Shown piece after piece: positions 35,625 to 45,800 of a DNA stretch of 64,000 bases. Each line of letters begins with the position of its first letter. The first letter of the stretch is position 1. The stretch is taken from positions 62,001-126,000 of the forward strand of contig NZ_JAGGKH010000010.1 of NCBI RefSeq assembly GCF_017873565.1. Direction: 5' to 3'. This DNA is from Lederbergia galactosidilytica (GTDB lineage Bacteria; Bacillota; Bacilli; Bacillales; Bacillaceae_C). The position numbers were made by a program, and so were the translations under genes. Under the pieces are notes generated by a model. That model ran no database searches. It was not told the DNA's origin and saw only the letters and a list, made by a program, of their open reading frames with translations.

Positions 35625-36357
35625 AGTGTAGACAAAAGGGTTGGAAATCAAAATGATTTCCAACCCTTTTGCTATTCATACAGGATCATTCCATGAAAAA
35701 GAGCCATAAATGCTCTCCTTATGGTTTCTATTACGCCATGGTTGGCGTTTTCCATGTCCAGCTGGCCAGCTTCTTAAGATGTAAGGCAGCAAAAGTCAGC
35801 ATCGCCTGCATGGACATTTTTTTAAGTCCCTAAGGGTTGTCCATCGCATGCCATGCTTTTCTTTTGCATCGGCAAAGACACGCTCAATCGTCTCTTTACG
35901 CTTCCCGTATATTTCTTTGATTTCATGATTGTGACGCAAGTCCTCAGCTACATCCAAGTAATCTTGCCAGATATGACGTTGAAGCATACTGGCGGTATCC
36001 TTCCTTCCTGGTTGTTCGATAGGTAAGGACCTGTCCTTCCGGACAGAGATAGCAGTCGAAATGCTCGTCATAGACATACTCATGTTTTCTGAAGAAGCCT
36101 TCCTTTGTCATTGGTCGTTTGTACGGAAGTGCAGGAAGGATCTGTTTCTCTAAAAGGTAGTTGGCAATGGCTGGCGTTTGTATGCTGCATCAGCGGCAAC
36201 GACAACTGGACGTCCTACTTCGCCGATGATTTTCTGGACTAATGGTTCAAGCCTATTGCTGTCGTGGACATTCCCTAGTGTGACGATGTTTGCAAGTACA
36301 AATCCCTTTTCATCCGTGGCAGCGCTAACCGTCAGTCAAGGATAAGCCCAACTGATG
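35625..36357 (-). mobile_element. Remnant of an IS1182-family insertion sequence
   Basis: The minus strand encodes pieces of an IS1182-type transposase in different frames: SAATDEKGFVLANIVTLGN, VVVAADAAYK, KEGFFRKHEYVYDEHFDCY, then KRKETIERVFADAKEKHGMR and MSMQAMLTFAALHLKKLA. The element's right part ends with a perfect hairpin (AAAGGGTTGGAAATCA / TGATTTCCAACCCTTT, 35635-35669) near GTGTAGACAAA, its probable end. The 5' half of the transposase is missing, and the remnant abuts the stop codon of the GH2 gene. Frameshifts make it inactive. Confidence 0.85.
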
Positions 36358-38898
36358 TCAGTCTCGCTTTACAAAATCAGCCATGGATTGAACGGTTAAG
36401 ATCCCTGGGTTTTCTAATACTAAGGCAGACTGACCATTATCCCGTGCCAAAAAGGTAACCTTCTTCGGGATCCCGGGGATTAAATCAAAGTAATTATCTG
36501 AGAAAATCCCTTCCCGTTCCGCATCTAGCCAAATATTTTTAGCAAATGTATTCGTTGATACTAAAATTGTGTGATCATCTTCCTTTGGATATTCAATGGA
36601 GATCTGTGGTATTTCTAAAAACAAATCTTTCGTTTTGGTAAAATAATGATATTTTTGATCAAGCTGGTGATTAACCGTTTCTAGTGTGGCTTGTAAGACG
36701 ACATTATTGGGATTGCTTTCTTGTAATATCTTGTTCACTTCAAATATGTCCACTTCTGTCACTGTATTGCTTTTCACCAAAACATCTTTGTTATAGTTCC
36801 ATAACTCTGTACCTGAAAAATCATATAATGTTAACTGTATTGAGCTCTTGATATCTTGAAGCCTGTCAGAGACAATTTTTAGATTTAGTTGGTCATTTAT
36901 TTGCTCAACAATGATCACGATATCCCGATAACTATTCTTTGCTGCATATTGCAATGCCTTCCATCTGCCGTAATAATCCATACTGGACCATGAGGCAACA
37001 GGCCAACAATCATTCATTTGCCAATAGAGAGTTCCCATACAATAAGGCTTATGCGCACGATGGGCTTCAATGGCCGTCTTGATAGCATCTGCTTGTAAAA
37101 TATGACTCATATACAAAAATGCCGGAAAGTCTTTTGGTTCTTGATAATATTGCTCCATGTATTCTTTAATGAGTTGGTTGCCACGGCCATTTTTTTGGTG
37201 ATGGAGCATGACAGGAGAAGCTAACTCTAGCTCTGTTTCTTCCGCATATGTTCTGACTGTTTTTAGCTCTGGAAATGATTGGAAACCATACTCACTCATA
37301 AAGCGGCCAACCACTTTTTTATAGTCCTCTAACGGTTTTGAACCATGCCAAACATCCCAATAATGCATATCTCCGCTAGTTGATGTATAGGTTGAATGCT
37401 GCCGTTCATCTCCCGTTAATTCACTCATTGGTGAAGATGGCCAATAATCAATTTCTGGCGAATATTCCTCCACAATGTTTGGTAATATCTTGTGAAATAT
37501 CTCTTCGTAATCAGCCCAAATCTTGTCGCGAATCTCTTGGGAATATGCTTGCTTCCAACCCCAACCAATATTTTCAATATAATGGGCCCAGGCAGAATCC
37601 ATCTCATTATTGCCACACCATAAGGCAAGCGAAGGATGGCTTCTTAATCTTTTGACATTCTCCTTAGCTTCCCGTTTCACATTAGCTAAAAAGGCTTGGT
37701 GTCCGGGATACATACTGCAGGCAAACATAAAATCTTGCCAAACCATAATGCCGTATTCATCACATAATTCATAAAATCTATCATCTTCGTAAATGCCGCC
37801 ACCCCAAACGCGTAACATATTCATATTGGACTCAGCGGCACTAGCAATTTCATGACGATAACGTTCATAGGTCATGTTTGTTAGAAAGCTATCATTGGGA
37901 ATATGATTCGCTCCCTTAGCGAAAACAGGAACACCATTCAGTTCAAAATAAAAGCTTTTTCCTACTTCATCTTCTTTCCTTACTAAGCAAATCGTACGCA
38001 ATCCTGTTCTAATTATCTTCTCAGCAAGCGATTCTTCCGCTTGTAAAAAATTGACCTTAAACTGATAAAGATTAGGTTCTCCAAGACCACGACACCACCA
38101 TAGCTTTGGATTTTCAAGCGTGAATTCTAGCTCGATCGTCTGATTTCCCTGCTGAACCTGCACTGCTTTTTCCAGTATAAGGCCTTCTGTCTCAAGCCGC
38201 AATTTTCCTTGCCACTCTTGCTCTGCCTCTACTCCAATTTCTGCCGTTAATGTAGCCGTTTGACTTGTTAGCTGATCCTGTCGGATAAAAAGATCTGTTA
38301 TCTGTAATTCCGTCCAGCCTATAATTTGCACTGTTTTCCATATGCCACTCGTGACAAATCTCGGTCCCCAGTCCCAGCCGTAATGATAGGGTGCTTTGCG
38401 CGCAAAGATACTAATCCTTTTTTCACCTAATCCCCCATCTTCTGAGTGATCATTTGATGCTGGTAAATCATATCCAAGGCCTTCTAATTTCGGAAGGTCT
38501 TCTTTTATTGGAGATCGAAAAGATACAAGCAATTGATTTCCTTGCTTTTTCGCATAAGGTTTTATATCCACTTTCCATGAGCAAAACATATTATCTGCAG
38601 ATAGAATATGCTGACCATTTAAATAGACATCTGCATAGGTATCCAAGCCTGCAAAGATCATTTCTAAATTTTTTTGCTGGAATAGCTCTTCTGTTAGATC
38701 AAAGATCGTTTCATATTCCCAATCTGCTTTATCAATCCATTGGATGTCTAATTCATTTGTTCCATAAAAGGGATCTGCTATTTTATTATTCGCCCATAAA
38801 TCAGTATGGACACATCCTGGTACTTTCGCTTGAAGCCATTCCCCTTCCCCAGTCTGCCTAAAACGCCAATTATCTGCTAGGTTCATAGAATATTTCAT
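36358..38898 (-). CDS. Beta-mannosidase, glycoside hydrolase family 2
   Basis: 846 residues, no signal peptide. Order: sugar-binding jelly roll (about 1-180, with HYGWDWGPRF), immunoglobulin-like domain, TIM barrel with acid/base Glu432 (LALWCGNNEMDSAW) and nucleophile Glu536 (GRFMSEYGFQSFPE), then C-terminal beta domains. It would cleave the Man-beta-1,4-GlcNAc bond at the N-glycan core or beta-mannan ends. Its stop codon is where an IS1182 remnant begins, so the last few residues could have been altered, although the length fits the family. ATG with GAGGAG. Confidence 0.92.
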   Translation of the reverse strand: MKYSMNLADNWRFRQTGEGEWLQAKVPGCVHTDLWANNKIADPFYGTNELDIQWIDKADWEYETIFDLTEELFQQKNLEMIFAGLDTYADVYLNGQHILSADNMFCSWKVDIKPYAKKQGNQLLVSFRSPIKEDLPKLEGLGYDLPASNDHSEDGGLGEKRISIFARKAPYHYGWDWGPRFVTSGIWKTVQIIGWTELQITDLFIRQDQLTSQTATLTAEIGVEAEQEWQGKLRLETEGLILEKAVQVQQGNQTIELEFTLENPKLWWCRGLGEPNLYQFKVNFLQAEESLAEKIIRTGLRTICLVRKEDEVGKSFYFELNGVPVFAKGANHIPNDSFLTNMTYERYRHEIASAAESNMNMLRVWGGGIYEDDRFYELCDEYGIMVWQDFMFACSMYPGHQAFLANVKREAKENVKRLRSHPSLALWCGNNEMDSAWAHYIENIGWGWKQAYSQEIRDKIWADYEEIFHKILPNIVEEYSPEIDYWPSSPMSELTGDERQHSTYTSTSGDMHYWDVWHGSKPLEDYKKVVGRFMSEYGFQSFPELKTVRTYAEETELELASPVMLHHQKNGRGNQLIKEYMEQYYQEPKDFPAFLYMSHILQADAIKTAIEAHRAHKPYCMGTLYWQMNDCWPVASWSSMDYYGRWKALQYAAKNSYRDIVIIVEQINDQLNLKIVSDRLQDIKSSIQLTLYDFSGTELWNYNKDVLVKSNTVTEVDIFEVNKILQESNPNNVVLQATLETVNHQLDQKYHYFTKTKDLFLEIPQISIEYPKEDDHTILVSTNTFAKNIWLDAEREGIFSDNYFDLIPGIPKKVTFLARDNGQSALVLENPGILTVQSMADFVKRD

Positions 38899-39005
38899 TT
38901 GGCTCTCCTCGCTATTTCATTGATCTATCTTTTTAAGATACTTTTGTCATTTACATCTTGGAGAAATTACAATTGATTTACTTTATCTCCATTATTCTCG
39001 CCAGC

Positions 39006-40424
39006 CTATTTAAACCGAAATACATGGGCAATGGGTGCCTGTTTACCTTTTTCCGATTCTGGAAGGGTAATCGTTAAACCTTTTTCCATTTGGGTAAAAT
39101 CTACCTTCCTAGATCCATCAACCATTTCAATACTATTTACCTTTTCTGTATAAGGAATAAAGATCTCCTGATGTACTGGGGAGTACTCATTTTCATACAT
39201 ATAAAAACAGTAGACAGACTCAGCCTTTTTTGTAAATGCAGTATTCTCTGCAATATAAGGCGCACACATTCTCGTACCATAGACAGCTTCACCATGTACT
39301 TGTAACCATGCTCCCATCTCTTTCATCCTTTTGATCGCCCCGCGTGGTAAGCGTCCATCCGGTTGGGCCGCAACATTTAAAGCTAGATTCCCACCTTTGG
39401 AAATGACTTCTATTAATAGGTGGATAAGCTCTCTTGTTGATTTATAATCATCTTCATAGCGAAATGAAAAAGCCGATCCCATCGTAATACAACTTTCCCA
39501 CGGTACATCCATTGGCTGTTTAGGAACTGCTTGTTCAGGGGTAATAATATTTTCATAGGGACCACCTATTAAGCGATCAGCCGATAATAGCCATGGTTGC
39601 TTTTCCCGTGCCTTTTCAACTAGCTCTCCTAAACGGATATCTTGTTTGCTTTTCGCTGATACCCATCCTGCATCCAACCAAAGAACCTCAATCCGTCCAT
39701 AATCTGTTAATAATTCCAGCATTTGCTCATGGGTGAATTGCACGAATTTCTCCCATAATTCAGGATGCTTTTCTGGATCATAAGAAGGTCCCCTCCACAT
39801 CTCTGTGCCCCGCTCCATATTTGGTGCCCAATATGTCGGTGTATGCCAATCCGCTTTAGAGAAATAGGCGGCGATTGGTAATCCTTTGTCTCGGAATGCA
39901 TTAAAAGCATGCTTGACAATATCTGCATATTGATGTGTATGGAATGGACAGCTTGGATCGGTTATTTTATAATTTGTTGTCTTTGTATCCCACATGCAAA
40001 AGCCATCATGATGCTTAGTCGTAAATAAAAAGTATTTAAAGCCTGCTTCCTTTGCTAACTCGGCCCATTCTTCTGGTTGAAAGCGTACGGGATTAAAGCT
40101 TTTATTTAGATCAAAGTATTGACGTTTAAAAACTTCAGGATCTGCTTCCCAATCCACATCTTCTCTTGACCAGTCTGCATCATCATCACTTAATGCCCAT
40201 GATTCCACCAATCCTAATTGTGAATAGGGGCCCCAATGCATCATAAAGCCAAGCTTTTGATCCTTAAACCATTCCAATTGCTCTAAAAGAGCCGGGTCTT
40301 TCGGTTGTATCCACTTTTTTTCACTACTATAGTGGTGGACACCGTTTTCAATTTCCTCATTTTGCTCTGTTTTATCTATTTCATTATGTGTGTTTGTCAT
40401 TGTTATTCCCCCTGAGACTTTCAT
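39006..40424 (-). CDS. Alpha-L-fucosidase, glycoside hydrolase family 29
   Basis: 472 residues without a signal peptide. TIM-barrel motifs: FGFMMHWGPYS-like (read KLGFMMHWGPYSQLG), FLFTTKHHDGFCMWD, and IEVLWLDAGWV with nucleophile Asp251, then a beta domain with YCFYMYENEY. It removes alpha-linked fucose, a common N-glycan and mucin cap. Two starts are possible: ATG 40424 (AGGAG 6 nt upstream) and ATG 40400 (GGGGGAA upstream). I keep the first. It stands between the beta-mannosidase and sulfatase genes, same strand. Confidence 0.9.
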   Translation of the reverse strand: MKVSGGITMTNTHNEIDKTEQNEEIENGVHHYSSEKKWIQPKDPALLEQLEWFKDQKLGFMMHWGPYSQLGLVESWALSDDDADWSREDVDWEADPEVFKRQYFDLNKSFNPVRFQPEEWAELAKEAGFKYFLFTTKHHDGFCMWDTKTTNYKITDPSCPFHTHQYADIVKHAFNAFRDKGLPIAAYFSKADWHTPTYWAPNMERGTEMWRGPSYDPEKHPELWEKFVQFTHEQMLELLTDYGRIEVLWLDAGWVSAKSKQDIRLGELVEKAREKQPWLLSADRLIGGPYENIITPEQAVPKQPMDVPWESCITMGSAFSFRYEDDYKSTRELIHLLIEVISKGGNLALNVAAQPDGRLPRGAIKRMKEMGAWLQVHGEAVYGTRMCAPYIAENTAFTKKAESVYCFYMYENEYSPVHQEIFIPYTEKVNSIEMVDGSRKVDFTQMEKGLTITLPESEKGKQAPIAHVFRFK

Positions 40425-40608
40425 TTTACTCTCCTAATTCGTTTATAAAGCAATAGAATGGTCATTCCCTAACTGACAATCTAGTTCTTGAACATGGATG
40501 GCATCATTTTAAACAGGCCTAGTAAATTCTATCGTTTCACCGGCAAGTTCTAGGTTTCAACCCTATGATCAAGTTTATATGTTCCTAAACAAACGCTTAT
40601 GCTGTTTA

Positions 40609-42018
40609 TTAGAAACGCAAATCTTTGAATTGCTCCAAAGCAAGGTCATTATGTTCTTTCATCCAGCTTGCTAGTAACTCCTTCATATTCGAAAGAGTAG
40701 CTTGATACTCTTGATTATCTATTTCGTTGCTGAGCTCGTGAGGGTCCTTTTCCAAATCGTATAGTTCATCCGTATCTCCGCAATTAAAAATATATTTCAT
40801 TTGTCGATGACGGATCATCCGCTGGGGATATAATATCTCAGCAAGACCATTGCCCTCGGTTACAACATGATCTGGCCAATCTTTCACATCTTCATTATGA
40901 ACAAGCGGGACAAATGATCGGCCATCACGGGATGTTTCCGCTTTATCCGCTCCAGCCCAATCTAAAATACTTGAATAATAATCACAGGTACCTACAAAGC
41001 GATCCTCATATTTTGTTTCCATTAATTTTTTCTGTGGCTTCACAATCAATGGAATTCGGCAAGTCTCTTCATACATAAAAAAGTTTTTATCACATAACCC
41101 ACCATGAATTCCTAAAGACTCTCCATGGTCGGCAGAAAAAATAATAATCGTATTATCGTACAAATCATGCTTTTTCAAGTAGTCGATTAATCGGCCAATT
41201 TGCTCATCAATTAGACTCACATTAGCAAAATAATGTTTCACATATGGTTCAAACGTTTTCCAATCAGTAAATTTTGCTCTTTTTACATTATGAATGGCTG
41301 GCTTATTTGTCGAATCATCAGCAAAATTCGCCCACGGTTCAATATCGATATCGCGATAGAGATCTAAATGTTTTGTTGGTGCTACATATGGTTCATGAGG
41401 TCCCCAAAAATTCAACTGAAAATAAAAAGGGTTCTCTCTTTGCCTGAATTGATCGATATAGTGTATGGCTTGATCGGTTAAAAAGTATTCAACGGTTGTT
41501 TCAACAGGAGATACCACTTCTGCTGCCCAATGCCCTTTATAATGTCCCGTTATTTTATTTTCAAGTTTTACTTCTAGTCCTTTTTCTTTTAAATAATGAT
41601 GATATTGTTCATAACCATGCCCTCCAGCACCATGGCCTGGAAAATCATCTCCCTCATAGCCAACTTCTGTTGGTCCCCAACCTAGATGCCATTTGCCAGT
41701 ATAACCAACACTATAGTTTTGTTCCTTTAGTTTATTGCTAAGCAAATCGCTCAAATTTGGTAAGCTATCATATTTACATCCTGGTTCTGAAGTGTTATTT
41801 CTCATTTCATGATTATGGGGATACAATCCTGTTTGCAGAGAAGCGCGTGCTGGCGTACAAACCGGGCAGCTAGCATATGTATGATTAAAAACAACACTTT
41901 CAGCCGCTAAACTGTCAAGATTGGGCGTTTGACATACTTTACCACCATAAGCCTTTAATGTATCCACACGCTGTTGATCCGTTAAAATAAAAAGAATATT
42001 GGGCTGTTCACTAGGCAT
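40609..42018 (-). CDS. Sulfatase (formylglycine-dependent)
   Basis: 469 residues. FILTDQQR near the N-terminus gives metal-binding Asp14. The core motif CTPAR at 54-58 holds the Cys that must be oxidised to formylglycine. IIFSADHGESLG is the second metal motif. It would remove sulfate esters from sugars. No signal peptide, so it acts on imported, sulfated oligosaccharides. No maturase gene (FGE or anSME type) lies in the window; one must exist elsewhere for activity. The start is ATG 42018 with AGGAG 8 nt upstream; 21 extra codons upstream are rejected. Confidence 0.9.
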   Translation of the reverse strand: MPSEQPNILFILTDQQRVDTLKAYGGKVCQTPNLDSLAAESVVFNHTYASCPVCTPARASLQTGLYPHNHEMRNNTSEPGCKYDSLPNLSDLLSNKLKEQNYSVGYTGKWHLGWGPTEVGYEGDDFPGHGAGGHGYEQYHHYLKEKGLEVKLENKITGHYKGHWAAEVVSPVETTVEYFLTDQAIHYIDQFRQRENPFYFQLNFWGPHEPYVAPTKHLDLYRDIDIEPWANFADDSTNKPAIHNVKRAKFTDWKTFEPYVKHYFANVSLIDEQIGRLIDYLKKHDLYDNTIIIFSADHGESLGIHGGLCDKNFFMYEETCRIPLIVKPQKKLMETKYEDRFVGTCDYYSSILDWAGADKAETSRDGRSFVPLVHNEDVKDWPDHVVTEGNGLAEILYPQRMIRHRQMKYIFNCGDTDELYDLEKDPHELSNEIDNQEYQATLSNMKELLASWMKEHNDLALEQFKDLRF

Positions 42019-42076
42019 CTGAATTCTCCTTTGCTCTTTCACATAAAATAGTTCCGGAGTAGATATAAAATGAAAT

Positions 42077-42116
42077 AGCAATCAGTGAGAAGATCATTCC
42101 TTTCTCACTGATTGTC
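42077..42116 (-). promoter_or_regulatory. Strong intercistronic hairpin between binding protein and sulfatase genes
   Basis: CAATCAGTGAGAA pairs perfectly with TTCTCACTGATTG (13 bp, 10-nt loop). On the minus strand it is followed by CTATTTCATTTT. It may act as a partial terminator or mRNA stabiliser so that the binding protein is made in excess. Confidence 0.65.
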
Positions 42117-42184
42117 CATTTCTTCTATCATTTATTATTACGGGATATATTTAGCAATCACCTTGTAAATCTCTCCCTGGAACT

Positions 42185-43795
42185 TTAATTCTCTTTCCAA
42201 CGATCATAAGCATCTTGATAAATACTCACATATTCTTCAATATTCATATTCTCGATCGTCTTTACATATTTATCCCAGTTATCTAATGGCTCAACTCCTG
42301 TAATGAATTTAGCCTCCATTTGTTCAACATAGGATTTTAAGTCAACCTGGATATTATTAATTTTCTTCTGTTCTTCTTTCGTTAAATATACGAGTGGAAA
42401 TGGAACTTCCCCAAATGGTTCAATTTTCTCTTTTGTTTCTTTTTCGATGAACTTATCAAACTCTGAGGCTTCTTTCCCCTCTATTGGTCTTTCAAGTGCA
42501 GGAGCAGAAATACCATAAGCAGGTGTCAATGTACCACGATAATCTTCCATTGAGTCAAAACCTTCTGGTGGATCTTCTAAAAACACTTTCTCTCCATTTT
42601 CCCCTTCTTCCCAAAGATGTCCTGCAGGTCCTTGGTTCAAGAATTCATAACCTTCTTTGGAGTAAAAATAATCAATCCAACGAATACTTGCCTCAGGATA
42701 TGGATTATTTTTTGTTATCGAGAATGTGCCTCTTTGAATAGCCGGATTTCTTGGTAAAATCGGTTCTGGAGAGACAGAACTTGTTAAAGGATAAAACATC
42801 GGATTATTCATAGACTCCTCTTCTGTTTCACCTGTTGTGAAAAAGGAATAGAAATCAGTGAAGGCGCCTAAGCGATTATCTTGTCCCTTCGCCTTTTTTT
42901 GTTCGTCCGCTTGTGAAAAAGTTTCTGGATCAAGTAATTTCTCACTATATAATTTATTCATAAATGTTAAATATTCTTTGTAATTATCTGTAATTGGGGT
43001 ATATCTAACTTTCCCATCAATTTCATCCACGTCCCATTCTTTCATACCAAAGGCAGCAAGTAACCATGGGCGCATTGAGTTCATTTTCACATCTGTCAAC
43101 GGGATTTCATCTTCTTTTCCATTCCCATTTGGATCTTCATTTTTAAAGCGCTTAAGTAATTCATAAAATTCATCCGTTGTTTTTGGCAATTCTTTCACAT
43201 CAAGGGCTTCAAGCCATTTGCCATTATACCAAATCGGTCCGATATACCAGGCAGCTGTTGTCAATTCATTAACTGTAGGCAATGAATAAATATGCCCATC
43301 AATAGTTGTAACCGACTTTTTAACATCTGGCCTTTCTTCGAATAACTTTTGAATATTAGGTGCATATTCATCAATTAAATCTTCCAATGGGATCAGCATT
43401 CCCTGTTCCCCATAGTCAACTTCCATTCCGGCAGTCAAATTATTAGTACCAGCAGCATAAATGATATCCGCAATATCACCACTTGCAAACGCTAAGTTTA
43501 GCTTTGTTTGGAAATCACTTAATGGTGGTGTATTATATTTAAAATCTATATTGGTCATTTCCGAGTACTCTTGTAAAGTTGGCATATCTTTCCACTCTGC
43601 CAGACCTGTCCCAGGGGCCATCATACTTAAAGTAATGTTTTCTTCTACTATCGGAAATCCTTCTTTATTTACCTCAACCTCTTTTGCTTTCGATGTGGTT
43701 GTCTTTTTATCCCCATCTCCTGATGAGGCACAAGCACTTAGAAGAAGTGTCGCTGTTAATACCCCAACCATGGCCAATTTCAATGATCTTCTCAT
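42185..43795 (-). CDS. LplA-type oligosaccharide-binding lipoprotein
   Basis: 536 residues. Signal peptide with lipobox LLSAC, Cys22. It is related to the lipoprotein at 33224 (shared DGHIYSLP, PLEDLIDEYAPN-like and C-terminal VEQMEAKFITG segments) and has the DPNGNGKEDE calcium-type loop. It is the binding component of the ABC importer whose permeases lie immediately upstream (about 90 bp). The start is ATG 43795 with AAGGGG upstream. No ATPase gene is near; such importers usually use a shared MsmX-type ATPase, which I infer here. Confidence 0.9.
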   Translation of the reverse strand: MRRSLKLAMVGVLTATLLLSACASSGDGDKKTTTSKAKEVEVNKEGFPIVEENITLSMMAPGTGLAEWKDMPTLQEYSEMTNIDFKYNTPPLSDFQTKLNLAFASGDIADIIYAAGTNNLTAGMEVDYGEQGMLIPLEDLIDEYAPNIQKLFEERPDVKKSVTTIDGHIYSLPTVNELTTAAWYIGPIWYNGKWLEALDVKELPKTTDEFYELLKRFKNEDPNGNGKEDEIPLTDVKMNSMRPWLLAAFGMKEWDVDEIDGKVRYTPITDNYKEYLTFMNKLYSEKLLDPETFSQADEQKKAKGQDNRLGAFTDFYSFFTTGETEEESMNNPMFYPLTSSVSPEPILPRNPAIQRGTFSITKNNPYPEASIRWIDYFYSKEGYEFLNQGPAGHLWEEGENGEKVFLEDPPEGFDSMEDYRGTLTPAYGISAPALERPIEGKEASEFDKFIEKETKEKIEPFGEVPFPLVYLTKEEQKKINNIQVDLKSYVEQMEAKFITGVEPLDNWDKYVKTIENMNIEEYVSIYQDAYDRWKEN

Positions 43796-43885
43796 AGATA
43801 TTTCCCCTTCCATTTTTTCATAATGAATTCTAGCATAATCCTCATTTAGAAGGCTATCACCCCCTTCAAATTTGCTTAATGATTT

Positions 43886-44791
43886 CTACCCTTTCAATGA
43901 TCCAATCATAACGCCTTTTACAAAGAAGCGTTGCAAAAATGGGTAGATGATAATAATTGGTAGAGTGGATACAATCATCACTCCATATTTAATAACAGCC
44001 GCTAACTGTTGTTTACTATTCATTGCTTCTGCTAAACTACTTGAAATCTCGGTTGAATTAGAAGACATTTCCTGTAATACCAATATTTCTCGTAAAACAA
44101 GTTGTAATGGATATAATGCTTTGTCTGATAAATAGATTAATGCGTTAAAATATCCATTCCAGTGACCTACCCCATAGAATAAAGCCATAACCGCTATAAT
44201 CGGCATTGATAATGGTAAAATAATTTTTGCGAACATCTTGAAATTGGAACAACCATCAATGATAGCTGCCTCTTCTAATTCCTTTGGGATCGAAGTTTGG
44301 AAAAACACACGGGCTACAATGATATTCCAGACAGCCGCTGCATTTGGAAGAACCATCGACCATACAGTATCGATTAATCCTAGGTTCTTTACAACTAAGT
44401 ATGTTGGAATTAAGCCGCCACTAAAAAACATTGTTAGGACAAACATCCCCATTAATAAGCCACGCCCCGCAAAATCCCTGCGCGATAGGGCATATGCCGC
44501 TGGAATGGTAACAGCTAAATTAATCACTGTCCCTAACACTGTATAAAAGATCGTATTAAGATACCCTTTCCATATATCAGGATTGTCAAAGATTATTTTA
44601 TACCCTTCGAAAGTAACGCCTTTAGGTAAAAGCCACATCTCTCCCGAATTTACAGTCGCTGGATCACTAATAGAGGCACTAACAATATAGATTAATGGAT
44701 AAAGAACGACTCCCATAGCTAATGTTAGAAATACATAATTGAAAAATTTAAATATTTTATCTGTCTTCGTATCTTTTATTACGGATGCCAA
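43886..44791 (-). CDS. Sugar ABC transporter permease, LplC/YtcP type
   Basis: 301 residues, six membrane helices. The EAA loop, which contacts the ATPase, reads ELEEAAIIDGCSNFKMFAKIILPLSMP. It pairs with the permease at 44806. The start is TTG 44791 with AAGGGGG upstream, 14 bp after the stop of the partner gene. The C-terminus FFVKGVMIGSLKG is typical of the family. Confidence 0.93.
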   Translation of the reverse strand: MASVIKDTKTDKIFKFFNYVFLTLAMGVVLYPLIYIVSASISDPATVNSGEMWLLPKGVTFEGYKIIFDNPDIWKGYLNTIFYTVLGTVINLAVTIPAAYALSRRDFAGRGLLMGMFVLTMFFSGGLIPTYLVVKNLGLIDTVWSMVLPNAAAVWNIIVARVFFQTSIPKELEEAAIIDGCSNFKMFAKIILPLSMPIIAVMALFYGVGHWNGYFNALIYLSDKALYPLQLVLREILVLQEMSSNSTEISSSLAEAMNSKQQLAAVIKYGVMIVSTLPIIIIYPFLQRFFVKGVMIGSLKG

Positions 44792-44805
44792 CTGAATCTA
44801 CCCCC

Positions 44806-45768
44806 TTACCAAAGACTGGTTTCACTAGTTTTTTGGGCAATTTTGTTTACGATAATTAATAAAATTGCGTTAATGACAGAATTAAACAGACCAACTGCGG
44901 CTGAGAAACTATATTGAGCATTTAATAACCCTGATTCATAAACAAATGTTGCAATCACATTAGAAGATTCTTTATTTAACGGGTTCTGTAAGAGGAGAAT
45001 TTTTTCGAATCCCATCCCTAAGATATTCCCAACATTCATAATGAGAAGTATGATCATTGTTGGTAAAATAGCAGGAATATTAACATGCCAAATTCGTTGT
45101 AATCTCGTTGCCCCGTCCATGATTGCGGCCTCATGATGCTGAGGACTTACACCTGCGAGAGCTGCCAAATAGATGATTGTTCCCCAACCAGTGCTCTGCC
45201 ATACACCAGACATGACATAGACCGTTTTAAACCATTTTGGATCTTCCATAAATGGAATGGGGTCCATTCCGAATAATCCAATAATATGATTAATCAATCC
45301 TGTTGAAGGTGATAAGAAAGAAATAATCATTCCGGAAATAACCACGACGGAAATAAAATGTGGTGCATATGTTACTGTTTGCACAAACCTTTTATATAAG
45401 CCATCCTTCGCTTCATTCAAAGCCAAAGCTAAAATAATTGGTAATGGAAAACCAACAATTAATTCATACACACTAATACCTAAAGTATTTTTAAGGAGAT
45501 CCCAAAAGTAATAGGATTCAAAAAATCGAATAAAATGCTCGAATCCTACCCATTCACTTCCCCAAATACCTAATGTAGGAATAAAATCCTTAAAAGCAAT
45601 TTGCACTCCATACATTGGTACATAATGGAAAATTAAAAAATATAAAAAGGCTGGTAATACAAATACATATAATTGCCAGTTTTGTAATGACTTACGGAGT
45701 TTGGTTGTAATAGACCGACTTCGCAGAGGTACCTTTTGCTGAGTTTCCGATGTTGTATTCAAATCCAT
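44806..45768 (-). CDS. Sugar ABC transporter permease, LplB/YteP type
   Basis: 320 residues, six membrane helices. N-terminal FVLPAFLYFLIFHYVPMYGVQIAFKDF-like segment (seen here as FLIFHYVPMYGVQIAFKDF) and EAA loop HEAAIMDGATRLQRIWHVNIP are diagnostic. It is the first gene of the importer operon (permease, permease, binding protein, then sulfatase, fucosidase, beta-mannosidase). The start is ATG 45768 with GGGGGAA upstream; 11 upstream codons cover a CcpA-type site and are not coding. Confidence 0.92.
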   Translation of the reverse strand: MDLNTTSETQQKVPLRSRSITTKLRKSLQNWQLYVFVLPAFLYFLIFHYVPMYGVQIAFKDFIPTLGIWGSEWVGFEHFIRFFESYYFWDLLKNTLGISVYELIVGFPLPIILALALNEAKDGLYKRFVQTVTYAPHFISVVVISGMIISFLSPSTGLINHIIGLFGMDPIPFMEDPKWFKTVYVMSGVWQSTGWGTIIYLAALAGVSPQHHEAAIMDGATRLQRIWHVNIPAILPTMIILLIMNVGNILGMGFEKILLLQNPLNKESSNVIATFVYESGLLNAQYSFSAAVGLFNSVINAILLIIVNKIAQKTSETSLW

Positions 45769-45786
45769 CTCTATTCCCCCTTCATC

Positions 45787-45800
45787 TGAAAGTGCTTTCA
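45787..45800. promoter_or_regulatory. Probable CcpA-binding cre site
   Basis: TGAAAGTGCTTTCA differs by one base from the ideal palindrome TGAAAGCGCTTTCA. It lies 19 nt before the first importer gene, downstream of any promoter, where CcpA would block elongation when glucose is present. A second cre-like string, TGTAAGCGATTAACA (45857-45871), has one extra base. Confidence 0.6.

Noticed and set aside
43461-43823. 120-residue plus-strand frame
   Set aside because: It is antisense to the well-supported binding lipoprotein gene and has no ribosome site.
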